A stretch of DNA of 64,000 nucleotides, taken from contig NZ_CP150668.1 of the NCBI RefSeq assembly GCF_038024095.1, positions 2,108,001 to 2,172,000 of the forward strand. The letters run 5' to 3'. Positions 25,354 to 34,566 of the stretch are shown here, piece by piece (the first letter of the stretch is position 1; each line of letters begins with the position of its first letter). This DNA is from Polaribacter tangerinus. GTDB lineage: Bacteria > Bacteroidota > Bacteroidia > Flavobacteriales > Flavobacteriaceae. A model generated the notes under the pieces. The model made no database searches and had not been told where the DNA came from. It worked only from the letters and a program-made list of their open reading frames with translations. The position numbers and the translations under genes are program-made.

Positions 25354-27549
25354 ATGGAAATGCAACAATTTTATTACGATAATAAAATCGTAAAAAAATT
25401 TATCTACGCTACTTTACTTTGGGGAATAGTAGGTTTTACAGTTGGTTTAATGCTGGCTTTTATGTTTATTTTTCCCAATTATACAGAAGGTATTTCATGG
25501 TTAAGTTTTGGTCGTCTTAGACCTTTACATACCAATGCGGTAATTTTTGCTTTTGTAGGAAACGCAATTTTTGCTGGAGTTTATTATTCGTTACAACGAC
25601 TATTAAAGGCTAGAATGGCTAGTAATTTTTTAAGTAACTTTAATTTTTGGGGTTGGCAAGCTATTATTGTTGCAGCAGCTATTACGCTTCCTTTAGGGTA
25701 TACATCTTCTAAAGAATATGCAGAGTTAGAATGGCCTATAGATATTGCCATTGCATTAGTTTGGGTAGCCTTTGGAGCCAATATGATCTGGACAATCTTG
25801 CAAAGAAGACAACGTCATTTGTATGTTGCAATATGGTTTTATTTAGCAACTTTTGTAACAGTTGCAGTATTGCATATTTTTAATAGTTTGGCACTTCCGG
25901 TTGGTTTCCTAAAATCATATTCTGTGTATGCTGGGGTTCAAGATGCACTTGTACAGTGGTGGTATGGCCATAATGCTGTAGCTTTTTTCTTAACTACTCC
26001 ATTTTTAGGCTTAATGTATTATTTTGTACCAAAAGCTGCTAATCGACCAGTATATTCGTATAGATTATCTATTGTTCACTTTTGGTCTTTGATATTTTTG
26101 TATATATGGGCTGGTCCTCACCATCTATTATATACTTCGTTACCAGAGTGGGCTCAGAATTTAGGAGTTGCATTTTCTGTAATGTTAATTGCTCCTTCTT
26201 GGGGAGGAATGATAAATGGTTTACTAACTCTACGTGGTGCATGGGATAAAGTAAGAACAGATCCTGTATTAAAGTTTATGGTAGTAGCAATTACAGGATA
26301 TGGTATGGCAACTTTTGAAGGGCCAATGTTGTCTTTAAAAAATGTTAATGCGATAGCACATTTCTCAGATTGGATTATTGCTCACGTACATGTTGGTGCA
26401 TTAGCATGGAATGGTTTTCTTGCCTTTGGTATGCTATATTGGTTAATTCCAAGATTGTTTAAAACAAAATTATACTCTTTGGCATTGGCAAATGTTCACT
26501 TCTGGATTGGTACCTTAGGAATTATTCTGTATGCTTTACCAATGTATGTTGCAGGTTTTGTTCAGGCATCTATGTGGAAACAGTTTAATCCAGATGGTTC
26601 ATTAGCCTACGGTAACTTTTTAGAGACCGTAAATGAAATTATTCCCATGTATTGGATGCGAGCAATTGGTGGTACTCTTTATATTATTGGTGCTATTGTA
26701 ATGTTGTACAATGTAGTGTTAACAGTAAAATCTGGTGCTAAAGTAACAGACGAATTAGCAGAAGCTGCACCATTAACAAAAGTGCCAAAACACAGAACCA
26801 AAGGAGAAGGTTGGCACACTTGGATTGAAAGAAAGCCAATAAAACTTACCATTTATGCAACCATAGCTATACTAATTGGAGGTGCAGTACAAATAATACC
26901 TACGTTATTAGTGAAGTCTAATATTCCTACTATTAGTAGTGTAAAACCTTATACGCCACTAGAATTGGAAGGTAGAGATATATATATAAGAGAAGGTTGT
27001 GTAGGTTGTCATTCTCAAATGATTAGACCTTTTAGAAGCGAGGTAGAAAGATATGGAGAGTATTCTAAAGCAGGAGAATTTGTTTACGATCATCCATTTC
27101 TTTGGGGTTCAAAAAGAACCGGACCCGATTTACATAGAGTCGGACAAAAGTATAATGATAGCTGGCACTTAAACCACATGTACGACCCTCAAAGTACTTC
27201 GCCGGGTTCTATTATGCCCTCTTATAAATGGCTAATAACAGATCCGCTAGACAAAACAAATACAGAAAATAAAATGAGGGCAATGGTCTCTTTAGGAGTT
27301 CCTTATTCGGAAGAAGAAATTGCCAATGCTCAAGAGCACATGTTAGTACAAGGAGCAAAAATTGAGCAGAATTTATATGCCGATCCAGATTTTGCAAAGA
27401 ATTACGATGCAGACAAAGCGTATGCAGAAGAAAATGGAGAAGCTTTTATAGAGATGAAAAATAGAGAAATAGTAGCTGTAATTGCATATATACAACGATT
27501 AGGAACCGATATAAAAGTAAAAGAAGAACAAAAAATATCCAAAAAATAA
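25354..27549 (+). CDS. ccoNO: cbb3-type cytochrome c oxidase fused subunits I and II (CcoN-CcoO)
   Basis: 731 residues. Residues about 1-480 are CcoN, the catalytic subunit with twelve membrane helices; histidine ligands for haems and CuB are seen in RPLHTNAVIF, WYGHNAVAFFL, GPHHLLYTS and AHVHVGALAWNG. A further helix (about 500-520) leads into CcoO, with one c-type haem site C549-V-G-C552-H553 and the conserved SQMIRPFRSEVERYGEYS and RTGPDLHRVG segments. In Proteobacteria these are two genes; the fusion is common in Bacteroidota. It reduces oxygen with high affinity at the cytoplasmic membrane. Confidence 0.96.
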   Translation: MEMQQFYYDNKIVKKFIYATLLWGIVGFTVGLMLAFMFIFPNYTEGISWLSFGRLRPLHTNAVIFAFVGNAIFAGVYYSLQRLLKARMASNFLSNFNFWGWQAIIVAAAITLPLGYTSSKEYAELEWPIDIAIALVWVAFGANMIWTILQRRQRHLYVAIWFYLATFVTVAVLHIFNSLALPVGFLKSYSVYAGVQDALVQWWYGHNAVAFFLTTPFLGLMYYFVPKAANRPVYSYRLSIVHFWSLIFLYIWAGPHHLLYTSLPEWAQNLGVAFSVMLIAPSWGGMINGLLTLRGAWDKVRTDPVLKFMVVAITGYGMATFEGPMLSLKNVNAIAHFSDWIIAHVHVGALAWNGFLAFGMLYWLIPRLFKTKLYSLALANVHFWIGTLGIILYALPMYVAGFVQASMWKQFNPDGSLAYGNFLETVNEIIPMYWMRAIGGTLYIIGAIVMLYNVVLTVKSGAKVTDELAEAAPLTKVPKHRTKGEGWHTWIERKPIKLTIYATIAILIGGAVQIIPTLLVKSNIPTISSVKPYTPLELEGRDIYIREGCVGCHSQMIRPFRSEVERYGEYSKAGEFVYDHPFLWGSKRTGPDLHRVGQKYNDSWHLNHMYDPQSTSPGSIMPSYKWLITDPLDKTNTENKMRAMVSLGVPYSEEEIANAQEHMLVQGAKIEQNLYADPDFAKNYDADKAYAEENGEAFIEMKNREIVAVIAYIQRLGTDIKVKEEQKISKK

Positions 27550-27553
27550 GACA

Positions 27554-27721
27554 ATGTTAAAATTTATAAAAGGTCATATGGAAAGTATTATAGGGGTAGA
27601 AGTATATCCTTTAATATCACTACTTATTTTTTTTACCTTTTTTGTAGCACTTTTTTGGTGGGTGATAACTGCAAAAAAAGAACACATTAAAGAAGTAAGC
27701 AACATACCATTAGACTCATAA
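27554..27721 (+). CDS. ccoQ: CcoQ-like small subunit of cbb3 oxidase
   Basis: 55 residues: MLKFIKGHMESI, one transmembrane helix (about 19-42, ending FWWVITAKKEH) and a short polar tail. Length, single helix and location 4 bases after ccoNO and 11 bases before ccoP fit CcoQ/FixQ, which stabilises the oxidase complex. Sequence conservation in this family is weak, so the call rests mainly on context. Confidence 0.8.
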   Translation: MLKFIKGHMESIIGVEVYPLISLLIFFTFFVALFWWVITAKKEHIKEVSNIPLDS

Positions 27722-27732
27722 AAGTTAAAAAA

Positions 27733-28614
27733 ATGAAAAGAACCTTTCAATCTACAGTTTATGTAATCTTTGTAATTGTTACGTTTATAGCACTTGCCAA
27801 AGCGTTTATGGTGTACGAAAACCCATTTGATATTTATGAAAACCCATTGGTTTGGCTGGCCTTAATAGGGTTTGTTATAGTAGTAACTCTTAAAGAAGTG
27901 GTTAGTTTTTTGGCAACAAAAAAAGTAACTGAATTACAGAACGAAAAAGAAGGTATAGTTCCAGAACCAGCAAATGCATGGATAAAAAGACTGTTAAAAA
28001 GTTGGACAAAATCTAAGGATATTTCTCAAGAAGAGGAAATAGTTTTAGATCATAATTATGATGGAATTAGAGAGTTAGACAATACTTTACCACCTTGGTG
28101 GGTGTACATGTTTTATGCAACCATTGTTTTTGCACTTGTATATATGGTTCGTTTTCATGTTTTAGACGGCGATTCTCAAATTGTTGAATACGATAAAGCT
28201 GTAGCAGAGGCAAAAGCAGCATTACAAAAATACAAGTCTGCTGCACCAGCAACCGATTTTATTACAGCTGAAACAGTTACTTTATTAACAGATACTAAAG
28301 ATTTAAATAGAGGAAAAGCTGTATTTAATTTAAACTGTGCTTCGTGTCATTTGTCTGATGGAGGAGGAGCAATAGGACCTAATTTAACTGACGAATACTG
28401 GATTTTAGGTGGTGGAATTAAAAACGTTTTTAACACGGTTGCAAAAGGAGGTAGAGATGGAAAAGGAATGATAGCTTGGGATAAAACACTAAAAGCAGCT
28501 GATATTGCAAAGGTTTCTAGCTATGTTATTTCATTACAAGGAACTACACCGGCAACTGCAAAAGCACCAGAGGGAGAAAAGTGGGAAAGTGCTAAAGAAG
28601 AAGAAAGTAAATAG
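27733..28614 (+). CDS. ccoP: cbb3-type cytochrome c oxidase subunit III (mono-haem CcoP)
   Basis: 293 residues. Two N-terminal membrane helices (about 7-25 and 38-58), a loop with YDGIRELDNTLPPWWVYMFYAT (the conserved CcoP anchor, partly quoted), a third helix, then one cytochrome c domain with C202-A-S-C205-H206 and a distal methionine region (GKGMIAW). Proteobacterial CcoP has two haem-binding domains; only one CxxCH is present here. It passes electrons to CcoO. A lysine/glutamate-rich tail ends the protein. Part of the cco operon. Confidence 0.94.
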   Translation: MKRTFQSTVYVIFVIVTFIALAKAFMVYENPFDIYENPLVWLALIGFVIVVTLKEVVSFLATKKVTELQNEKEGIVPEPANAWIKRLLKSWTKSKDISQEEEIVLDHNYDGIRELDNTLPPWWVYMFYATIVFALVYMVRFHVLDGDSQIVEYDKAVAEAKAALQKYKSAAPATDFITAETVTLLTDTKDLNRGKAVFNLNCASCHLSDGGGAIGPNLTDEYWILGGGIKNVFNTVAKGGRDGKGMIAWDKTLKAADIAKVSSYVISLQGTTPATAKAPEGEKWESAKEEESK

Positions 28615-28632
28615 TTTAAAACTTACTAAACA

Positions 28633-30054
28633 ATGGAAACACCCAACAACGAACAATTTAGAGATAGTATAGGTACTATAGATTCTGAAGGAAAACGTTC
28701 TTGGGTTTTTCCTAAAAAACCTAGCGGAAAATTTTATAAGTACAGAACGTATGTTAGCTATCTTTTATTAAGCTTTTTACTCACTGCTCCCTTCATAAAA
28801 GTAAACGGAAACCAGTTTTTATTATTTAATGTTTTAAAGCGTAAGTTTAGTATTTTCGGTTTTCCTTTTTGGCCTCAAGATTTTCATTTACTTGTAATTT
28901 CTATGATTGTTGGGGTTGTATTTGTAATTTTATTTACCGTAATTTTTGGACGAATTTTTTGCGGATGGATTTGTCCTCAAACCATTTTTTTAGAAATGGT
29001 TTTTAGAAAAATTGAGTACCTGATTGACGGAGATAGAGGTAAACAAATTCGGTTAGACAAGCAGCCTTGGAATGCAGAAAAGATAAAAAAGAGACTTTTA
29101 AAATGGACTATCTTTTTTATAATTTCTTTTATAATAGCCAATGTTTTTCTTGCTTATTTAATTGGTGGCGATGTTGTAATAAGTTACATCACCGGTAATC
29201 CGTTAGAAAATATAAATACCCTTATTTCACTCATAATTTTTACAAGTATTTTCTATTTTGTATTTGCATGGTTTCGAGAACAAGTATGCATTATTGCTTG
29301 TCCTTATGGTAGGTTGCAAGGTGTTTTATTAGATAACAAAACAATAAATGTTGCTTACGACTATAAACGTGGCGAACGTGAAAAAGGGCGGTCAAAATTT
29401 AAGAAAAACGAAGACAGAGAATCTTTAGGAAAAGGAGATTGTATAGATTGTAAACAATGTGTTGTTGTTTGTCCTACAGGTATAGATATTAGAAATGGTA
29501 CACAGTTAGAGTGTGTAAATTGTACAGCTTGTATTGATGAGTGCGATCATATAATGGAAAATATTGGCTTACCAAAGGGATTAATTAGATACGCAAGTGA
29601 AGATAATATAGCTAAGAAAAAACCTTTTAAATTTTCTGCAAGAATGAAAGGGTATTCTGCTGTTTTACTAATATTAATAGGTATTTTAATTGGGATGCTT
29701 TTTTTAAGAAATGATGTAGAAGCATCAATTTTAAGATTACCAGGACAGTTATATCAACACAAAGAGAATAATATTATAAGCAACGTATACACTTACAAAG
29801 TAATTAATAAAACAACAGAAAAAATTACCGATGTTAGTTATAAAATTTTATCGCATAAAGGAGAAATAAAGATAGTTGCTAATGAAAAATTTACTATTCC
29901 AAAGCAAGGTTTAGCAGAGGGAACATTGTTTATAGAGCTAAATGCTGCTTCACTAAAAAGTGATAAAGAGAAACTAGAAATAGGAGTTTTTAGTGGAGAT
30001 AAATTAATAGAAACAACCATTACCAATTTCTTGGGGCCAAGAAGTTATAAATAA
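28633..30054 (+). CDS. ccoG: Cytochrome oxidase accessory protein CcoG (FixG/RdxA-type ferredoxin)
   Basis: 473 residues with about five membrane helices, the FGRIFCGWICPQT motif, and two ferredoxin-type cysteine groups: CIDCKQCVVVCPTG and CVNCTACIDECD. CcoG is a membrane Cu(II) reductase that supplies Cu(I) for cbb3 oxidase assembly. The C-terminal ~130 residues form the periplasmic Ig-like (FixG C-terminal) domain. It follows ccoP by 18 bases in the operon. Confidence 0.95.
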   Translation: METPNNEQFRDSIGTIDSEGKRSWVFPKKPSGKFYKYRTYVSYLLLSFLLTAPFIKVNGNQFLLFNVLKRKFSIFGFPFWPQDFHLLVISMIVGVVFVILFTVIFGRIFCGWICPQTIFLEMVFRKIEYLIDGDRGKQIRLDKQPWNAEKIKKRLLKWTIFFIISFIIANVFLAYLIGGDVVISYITGNPLENINTLISLIIFTSIFYFVFAWFREQVCIIACPYGRLQGVLLDNKTINVAYDYKRGEREKGRSKFKKNEDRESLGKGDCIDCKQCVVVCPTGIDIRNGTQLECVNCTACIDECDHIMENIGLPKGLIRYASEDNIAKKKPFKFSARMKGYSAVLLILIGILIGMLFLRNDVEASILRLPGQLYQHKENNIISNVYTYKVINKTTEKITDVSYKILSHKGEIKIVANEKFTIPKQGLAEGTLFIELNAASLKSDKEKLEIGVFSGDKLIETTITNFLGPRSYK

Positions 30055-30063
30055 AAGAAAAAC

Positions 30064-30510
30064 ATGAAATTTAATTGGGGAACAGGAATTGTGGTAGCTA
30101 TTATCGCTTTTATGAGTTTTATACTTTATTTGGTTATAACCATGAGCACAGGTGCTGCTTACAAACACGATTTGGTTACAGAAAAGTATTATCAGAAAGA
30201 AATTGGTTTTCAGAACGAAATTACTGCTCAGGAAAATGCCTTTGCGTTAGAAGAAAAAATAATTATTGGAAGAGAAAATGATGGAATACGAATTACATTT
30301 CCGTCATTTTTTAATCCAAATGAAATTAAAGGAAAAGTGTTCCTATACAGACCATCCAATAAACAATTAGATTTTGAAATTCCTATTTCAATTTCTAAAA
30401 CATATTTGCTCGTGCCTGACAATAGTTTGTTAGATGGTCGTTGGAACATGAATATTGCCTTTACCTACAAAGAAAAAGAATACCTTGTTAAAAAAGAAAT
30501 AGACTATTAA
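30064..30510 (+). CDS. ccoH: FixH/CcoH family protein
   Basis: 148 residues: an N-terminal membrane helix (about 6-28), then YKHDLVTEKYYQKEIGFQNE, which fits the FixH pattern of a YY-x-K-E element after the helix, and a periplasmic beta-rich domain. FixH/CcoH is an assembly factor that associates with cbb3 oxidase. It lies between ccoG and the TauE-like gene; its TAA overlaps the next ATG by one base. Confidence 0.88.
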   Translation: MKFNWGTGIVVAIIAFMSFILYLVITMSTGAAYKHDLVTEKYYQKEIGFQNEITAQENAFALEEKIIIGRENDGIRITFPSFFNPNEIKGKVFLYRPSNKQLDFEIPISISKTYLLVPDNSLLDGRWNMNIAFTYKEKEYLVKKEIDY

Positions 30511-31208
30511 TGTTTTTATCTGCAATTTTATTGGGCTTATTAGGTAGTTTGCATTGTGTTGGAATGTGTGGTCCTATAGCTTTTATGTTGCCAATTGATA
30601 GAAAGAATAGACTAAAAGGTTTTTTACAATTGTTAAGTTATCATTTAGGTAGGTTATTTACCTATAGCCTAATCGGATTATTGTTTGGTTTTTTAGGAAA
30701 AGGATTTTATTTATTCGGGTTTCAGCAACAAATATCTATTATTGCTGGGGTTAGTATGATTTTAATTATTGTATTTCCTAAATTTTTTAATAAAATTAAT
30801 TTTTCTAAAAGTATAAATTCTTTCATTTTTAGAGTTAAAAATGCGTTGGGTGAGGCTTTAAAGAAAAAGGGGAATGATACTTTTTTTACCATTGGTTTTT
30901 TAAACGGATTTTTACCTTGTGGTTTAGTTTATATGGCGGTTTTTGGCGCTGTAGCTACAGCAACACCATTAGAAGGAAGTTTGTATATGTTTTTATTTGG
31001 TTTCGGTACAATTCCTTTAATGACTTCTGTTGTTTATTTGGGAAATTTTACCAAAGGTACTCTAAGGGTTAAAATTCAACATGCCATTCCTTATCTAGTA
31101 ATTTTAGTAGGAGTTCTTTTTGTTTTAAGAGGTTTAGGCTTAGGAATTCCCTATGTTTCTCCTAAACCGATAGTAGAGTTGGTTAGCTCAACTAATGCCT
31201 GTCATTAA
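30510..31208 (+). CDS. Sulfite exporter TauE/SafE-like (DsbD_2) membrane protein of the cco operon
   Basis: 232 residues, six or seven membrane helices. Conserved features are LLGLLGSLHCVGMCGPIAF near the start and GFLNGFLPCGLVYMA in the middle; the HCxxMCGP and LPCG elements mark the DsbD_2/TauE group found next to ccoGH in many genomes. The cysteine pair suggests thiol or copper handling during oxidase assembly (a CcoA- or DsbD-like role), but no transport substrate is established. Last gene of the cco operon. Confidence 0.85.
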   Translation: MFLSAILLGLLGSLHCVGMCGPIAFMLPIDRKNRLKGFLQLLSYHLGRLFTYSLIGLLFGFLGKGFYLFGFQQQISIIAGVSMILIIVFPKFFNKINFSKSINSFIFRVKNALGEALKKKGNDTFFTIGFLNGFLPCGLVYMAVFGAVATATPLEGSLYMFLFGFGTIPLMTSVVYLGNFTKGTLRVKIQHAIPYLVILVGVLFVLRGLGLGIPYVSPKPIVELVSSTNACH

Positions 31209-31286
31209 TCTTATTTTTTCGGCCTTTTATTTTAGGAAACTATGTTAAATATTTTCTTTAAAAAGTATTCCTAACAATAAAAATAA

Positions 31287-31294
31287 TATATTTG
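31287..31294 (+). promoter_or_regulatory. Predicted promoter element before the PorP/SprF gene
   Basis: TATATTTG matches TAnnTTTG and lies 27 bases before the start at 31322, suggesting that this gene is not part of the cco operon. Confidence 0.5.
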
Positions 31295-31321
31295 ATTCTC
31301 TAATAAATAATTTTAGGCTGA

Positions 31322-32305
31322 ATGAAGTTTATGTATGTAAGAATTTCCTTTTTACTTGTGTCCATTTTTATGCTAAAAGTAAATGCACAAGAAACTTTAC
31401 CAATATATACAGATTATTTGTCGGACAATGTTTTTTTAGTGCATCCATCTGCTGCAGGTATTGGAAATTCTAGTAAGCTTAGACTTACAGCAAGGCAACA
31501 ATGGTTTGACGTGCCTAATGCTCCATCATTACAAACTATGAGTTTTCATAGTAAATTTAGTGAGTATTCAAATGCAGCTTACGGTGTTGTTTTATTTAAT
31601 GATAAAAATGGATTTCACTCACAAAAAGGTATTCAAGGAACTTATGCTTACCATTTGCCCATGGGAAACTCCAGTGTTTTTGAGCAACTTTCTTTTGGTT
31701 TGGCATTTACTTTTGTTCAAAATCAGTCAGACCAAAGGTCTTTTACAGGAGACCCTGCCGTTGCAGCAATAGTAGAGAGTACTAGTTACTATAATGCAGA
31801 TTTTAGTGTTGCTTACCACAGAGGTGGATTTTCATCTTATTTTACGGTCAAAAATTTATTTCTAACAGCCAAGAATAATTTAAATGTTTTAGAACCTTTA
31901 GATTTAAGAAATTTTGTAGTTTCTGCTGGATATTATTTCGGCTTAGAAAACTTTGTGCAATTTGAACCTTCTGTAATGCTTCAGTTTAGAGAAGGTACCG
32001 GAGAGCGAATTGCAGATGTAAACTTAAAAGCATACAAGAACCTTTCTAAAACTCAACTATGGGCAGCGCTTTCTTATCGAAGAAATTTTGATGCAGATAG
32101 TTTAGAAGATGCTTCTTACATTACCCCAATTTTGGGCGTAAATTATAAAAACTTCATGTTTTCATACGCTTATACTAGGCAATTGAACGAAATATTATTT
32201 GCCGATTCGGGCTTTCATCAAATTTCTGTAGGTATTAATCTATGGACAAAAGAACCAAGAGCTGCGGCGTGTCCGAATATAAATGGAAATTTTGGAAGTT
32301 TTTAG
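31322..32305 (+). CDS. PorP/SprF family type IX secretion membrane protein
   Basis: 327 residues. Signal peptide ending VNAQ (about 1-22), then the family start ETLPIYTDYLSDNVFLVHPSAAG, where N-PA/S-AAG is typical, and a beta-barrel with RQQWFDVPNAPSLQT. PorP/SprF proteins are outer-membrane partners that capture T9SS cargo, often encoded next to a large type B adhesin; here no cargo gene is adjacent. The gene's stop overlaps the convergent murI stop by 4 bases. It could assist a cargo encoded elsewhere. Confidence 0.88.
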   Translation: MKFMYVRISFLLVSIFMLKVNAQETLPIYTDYLSDNVFLVHPSAAGIGNSSKLRLTARQQWFDVPNAPSLQTMSFHSKFSEYSNAAYGVVLFNDKNGFHSQKGIQGTYAYHLPMGNSSVFEQLSFGLAFTFVQNQSDQRSFTGDPAVAAIVESTSYYNADFSVAYHRGGFSSYFTVKNLFLTAKNNLNVLEPLDLRNFVVSAGYYFGLENFVQFEPSVMLQFREGTGERIADVNLKAYKNLSKTQLWAALSYRRNFDADSLEDASYITPILGVNYKNFMFSYAYTRQLNEILFADSGFHQISVGINLWTKEPRAAACPNINGNFGSF

Positions 32306-33096
32306 AAGTCCAATTTTTTAACCGTTACATTTTCTATTTCTTTAGCTAATAAATTTTTTAAGGTATTTGTATTTTTATTGCTAAATAGTAAATGAGTTCC
32401 CTTTGTTTTACTCGAGTTTTCTATATTGTTTTTATAAAGTACATTTTTTGTTTGTCTAGCAACCGCCTCACCAGAATCTATAATTCGTATGGTATTTCCA
32501 ACAATTTTTCTAATTTGAGGAATTAAATACGGATAATGTGTACAGCCTAAAACTAAAGAATCTATATTTTCTGATAACATTGGTTGTAAATAGGAGGCCA
32601 GTAATGTATTCATTTCTGGGGTATCTAATTTTCCGTTTTCTATAAGCTCTACAAGTCCTTTTCCAATAGTTTCTTTAAGTGTAATACTTTTAGGAATACT
32701 GTTAGCTGTTTTTTCAAAAAGCGCACTATTTAGGGTTCCTTTGGTAGCCAATATACCAATAGTATTTGTGCTGGTAGTTAGCGCTGCCGGTTTTATAGCT
32801 GGCTCTATACCAATAAACGGAACACTATATTCATTTCGTAAAAAAGAAATTGTATTGGTGGTAGCTGTATTACAAGCTACAACAATTAATTTACACTTCT
32901 TTTTAAGAAGATACGCTGTGTTTTTTCGACATAAATTAATTATTTCTTCTTTTGATTTTTCTCCGTACGGTGCATTTTTACTATCCGAAAGGTATATTGT
33001 ATTTTCATTTGGCAATAAGGTAACTACTTCTTTCCATATCGAAGTACCACCTACACCAGAATCGAAAAAGCCAATAGGATTATTAGTAAACATCAT
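32302..33096 (-). CDS. murI: Glutamate racemase
   Basis: 264 residues. It converts L- to D-glutamate for peptidoglycan. Landmarks: FDSGVGG with D12 and S13, the first catalytic cysteine C75 in VACNTATT, the second C185 in LGCTHYPYL, and IDSGEAVA near the end. Two methionines open the frame (MMFTNN); either could be the start. It lies downstream of the two Skp-like genes, separated from them by a terminator, at the end of the bamA region, an order commonly seen in this family. Confidence 0.96.
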   Translation of the reverse strand: MMFTNNPIGFFDSGVGGTSIWKEVVTLLPNENTIYLSDSKNAPYGEKSKEEIINLCRKNTAYLLKKKCKLIVVACNTATTNTISFLRNEYSVPFIGIEPAIKPAALTTSTNTIGILATKGTLNSALFEKTANSIPKSITLKETIGKGLVELIENGKLDTPEMNTLLASYLQPMLSENIDSLVLGCTHYPYLIPQIRKIVGNTIRIIDSGEAVARQTKNVLYKNNIENSSKTKGTHLLFSNKNTNTLKNLLAKEIENVTVKKLDF

Positions 33097-33110
33097 AAAG
33101 TAAAAATAAA

Positions 33111-33139
33111 AAAAAACCTACTTTCAAAGTAGGTTTTTT
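33111..33139 (-). terminator. Terminator after the Skp/OmpH genes
   Basis: aaaaaacctact (33111-33122) pairs with agtaggtttttt (33128-33139) and the minus strand continues into a T-rich tract. It lies about 20 bases past the stop of the last Skp-like gene and 15 bases before murI. Confidence 0.8.
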
Positions 33140-33158
33140 AGTTTTTATTGGTAAATGA

Positions 33159-33689
33159 TTACTGTCCTTGTTGTGGTAAAGGCTTATCTTTTAATAAACC
33201 TAATTTAACTTTTACTGCTTCGTATAAGTCTTCTCCTTTTTTTACAATTAAAGATTTAGCATCAAATACGTACAAAATACCTTTCGCAGCGGCAACCTCT
33301 TCAATAGCTTTTTCTGCTTTTTTTACAATTGGTGCAATACCTTCGTTTTGCTTCGCTTGCATTTCTTGGTAAGCAGCTTGTTGCGCTTGCTCTAATCTTG
33401 CTCTATCTACCTGAACTTCTTCTGCTCTTTTTTTATTGTTTTCTGGAGTTTGAGTTGCTTGTTCTGCAGTATACTTTTGGTATTTTTCTTCTAATTTTTT
33501 CTTCATTCCTTCGATATCATCTTGGTATGTTTTACCAATTTTTTCTAAGGTAACTCCCAAAGCTCTCGTTTCTGGCATATTATCTACAACTCTTTGATAG
33601 TCTATATGACCTATTTTTTGTGCATTCGCAACACCAGCCACTCCTAAAGTAAATACAGCAATTAATAGTAACGTTTTTAAATTTTTCAT
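33159..33689 (-). CDS. Skp/OmpH family periplasmic chaperone
   Basis: 176 residues. Signal peptide (about 1-23, ending VANA), the conserved start KIGHIDYQRVVDNMPE, a long charged coiled coil (about 60-130, rich in K, E, Q) and a C-terminal beta part ILYVFDAKSLIVKKGEDL. Skp holds unfolded outer-membrane proteins on the way to BamA. It is the second of two adjacent OmpH genes, 20 bases after the first, last in the bamA operon before a terminator. Confidence 0.92.
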   Translation of the reverse strand: MKNLKTLLLIAVFTLGVAGVANAQKIGHIDYQRVVDNMPETRALGVTLEKIGKTYQDDIEGMKKKLEEKYQKYTAEQATQTPENNKKRAEEVQVDRARLEQAQQAAYQEMQAKQNEGIAPIVKKAEKAIEEVAAAKGILYVFDAKSLIVKKGEDLYEAVKVKLGLLKDKPLPQQGQ

Positions 33690-33709
33690 TCTTGTTTTAA
33701 TTTAATTAT

Positions 33710-34501
33710 TTATTGTTTTTGATCTTTGTTTACTTTCTTTTTTAAGTCTTCTTTTTTCTTTCTTAGCGCTTCTTTCTTTTTTCTTAATAGTTCTCTTTTT
33801 TCTTCTCTCTTTTTAAGCAATTCCGCTCTTTTTTGTTCTATTGCCTTTTTTCTAGCTTCTTTTTTAGATAGTGCTGCTTCTACAGCTTTTTCTTTTTTTG
33901 CTAACACCTCTTTTTGCTTATTGGTTAGCTCTTTAGGAGCGTTTTTTGCCGCTTCTTTTTGTTCCTTTTTTTCTTCTATCAATCGTGTTCTGTCAATAGA
34001 AGCTAAAACGAGCTCGCTAATATCGTATTTTTTATTGGAATATAGCATTACTAATTCACTAGATTTATCAAAAACAAAATCAAATTTTTTTCTTGCTGCT
34101 ATATTTTGCACAGCATTGTAAACTTGGTCTTGTATTGGCTTTACTAGTTGTTTTCTTAAAGAAAACAAATCTCCGTTTGGACCAAAATATAGCGATTCTA
34201 ACCTTCTTAACTCGTTTTGTTTTAAGCTGATTTCTTCTTCCTTTTCTTCAATTAAATCGGTAGTTAAAATAGCTTTTTCATTTGCTAAGTCCTCTTTTAA
34301 AATTTCTATATTTCTAGCTTCTTTATCTAATTTTTGTCTCCATTTTACAACCTTTTCATCTAAAGTATTCTGTGCTTCTAGATATTCTGGTACATTTTCT
34401 AGAATATATTCCATATCGATGTATGCAATAATTTGGTTTCTTTGAGATCTAATAATACTACTTGAAACTAGAAGAATGGTTAGTAAAATTATTTTTTTCA
34501 T
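33710..34501 (-). CDS. Second Skp/OmpH family chaperone with long basic tail
   Basis: 263 residues from the ATG at 34501 (MKKIILLTILLVSSS, a signal peptide). An earlier in-frame ATG at 34603 would overlap the bamA gene and hide the signal, so it is rejected. After QIIAYIDMEYILENVPEY come a coiled coil and FVFDKSSELVMLYSNKKYD. Beyond about residue 205 the protein has a tail of roughly 55 residues made almost wholly of K, E, R, A and L (KKREEKRELLRKKKEAL is one piece), much longer than Skp needs. Lies between bamA and the other Skp-like gene. Chaperone function inferred. Confidence 0.88.
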   Translation of the reverse strand: MKKIILLTILLVSSSIIRSQRNQIIAYIDMEYILENVPEYLEAQNTLDEKVVKWRQKLDKEARNIEILKEDLANEKAILTTDLIEEKEEEISLKQNELRRLESLYFGPNGDLFSLRKQLVKPIQDQVYNAVQNIAARKKFDFVFDKSSELVMLYSNKKYDISELVLASIDRTRLIEEKKEQKEAAKNAPKELTNKQKEVLAKKEKAVEAALSKKEARKKAIEQKRAELLKKREEKRELLRKKKEALRKKKEDLKKKVNKDQKQ

Positions 34502-34566
34502 ATCTATAAGGTATTTAGAAAAAACCATGCCAAAAAAACTTTCGACATTACAAATGTACAGTTTTT

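Noticed and set aside
33726-34121. 131-residue phenylalanine/serine-rich plus-strand frame
   Set aside because: Antisense of the lysine/glutamate coiled coil of the Skp-like protein.
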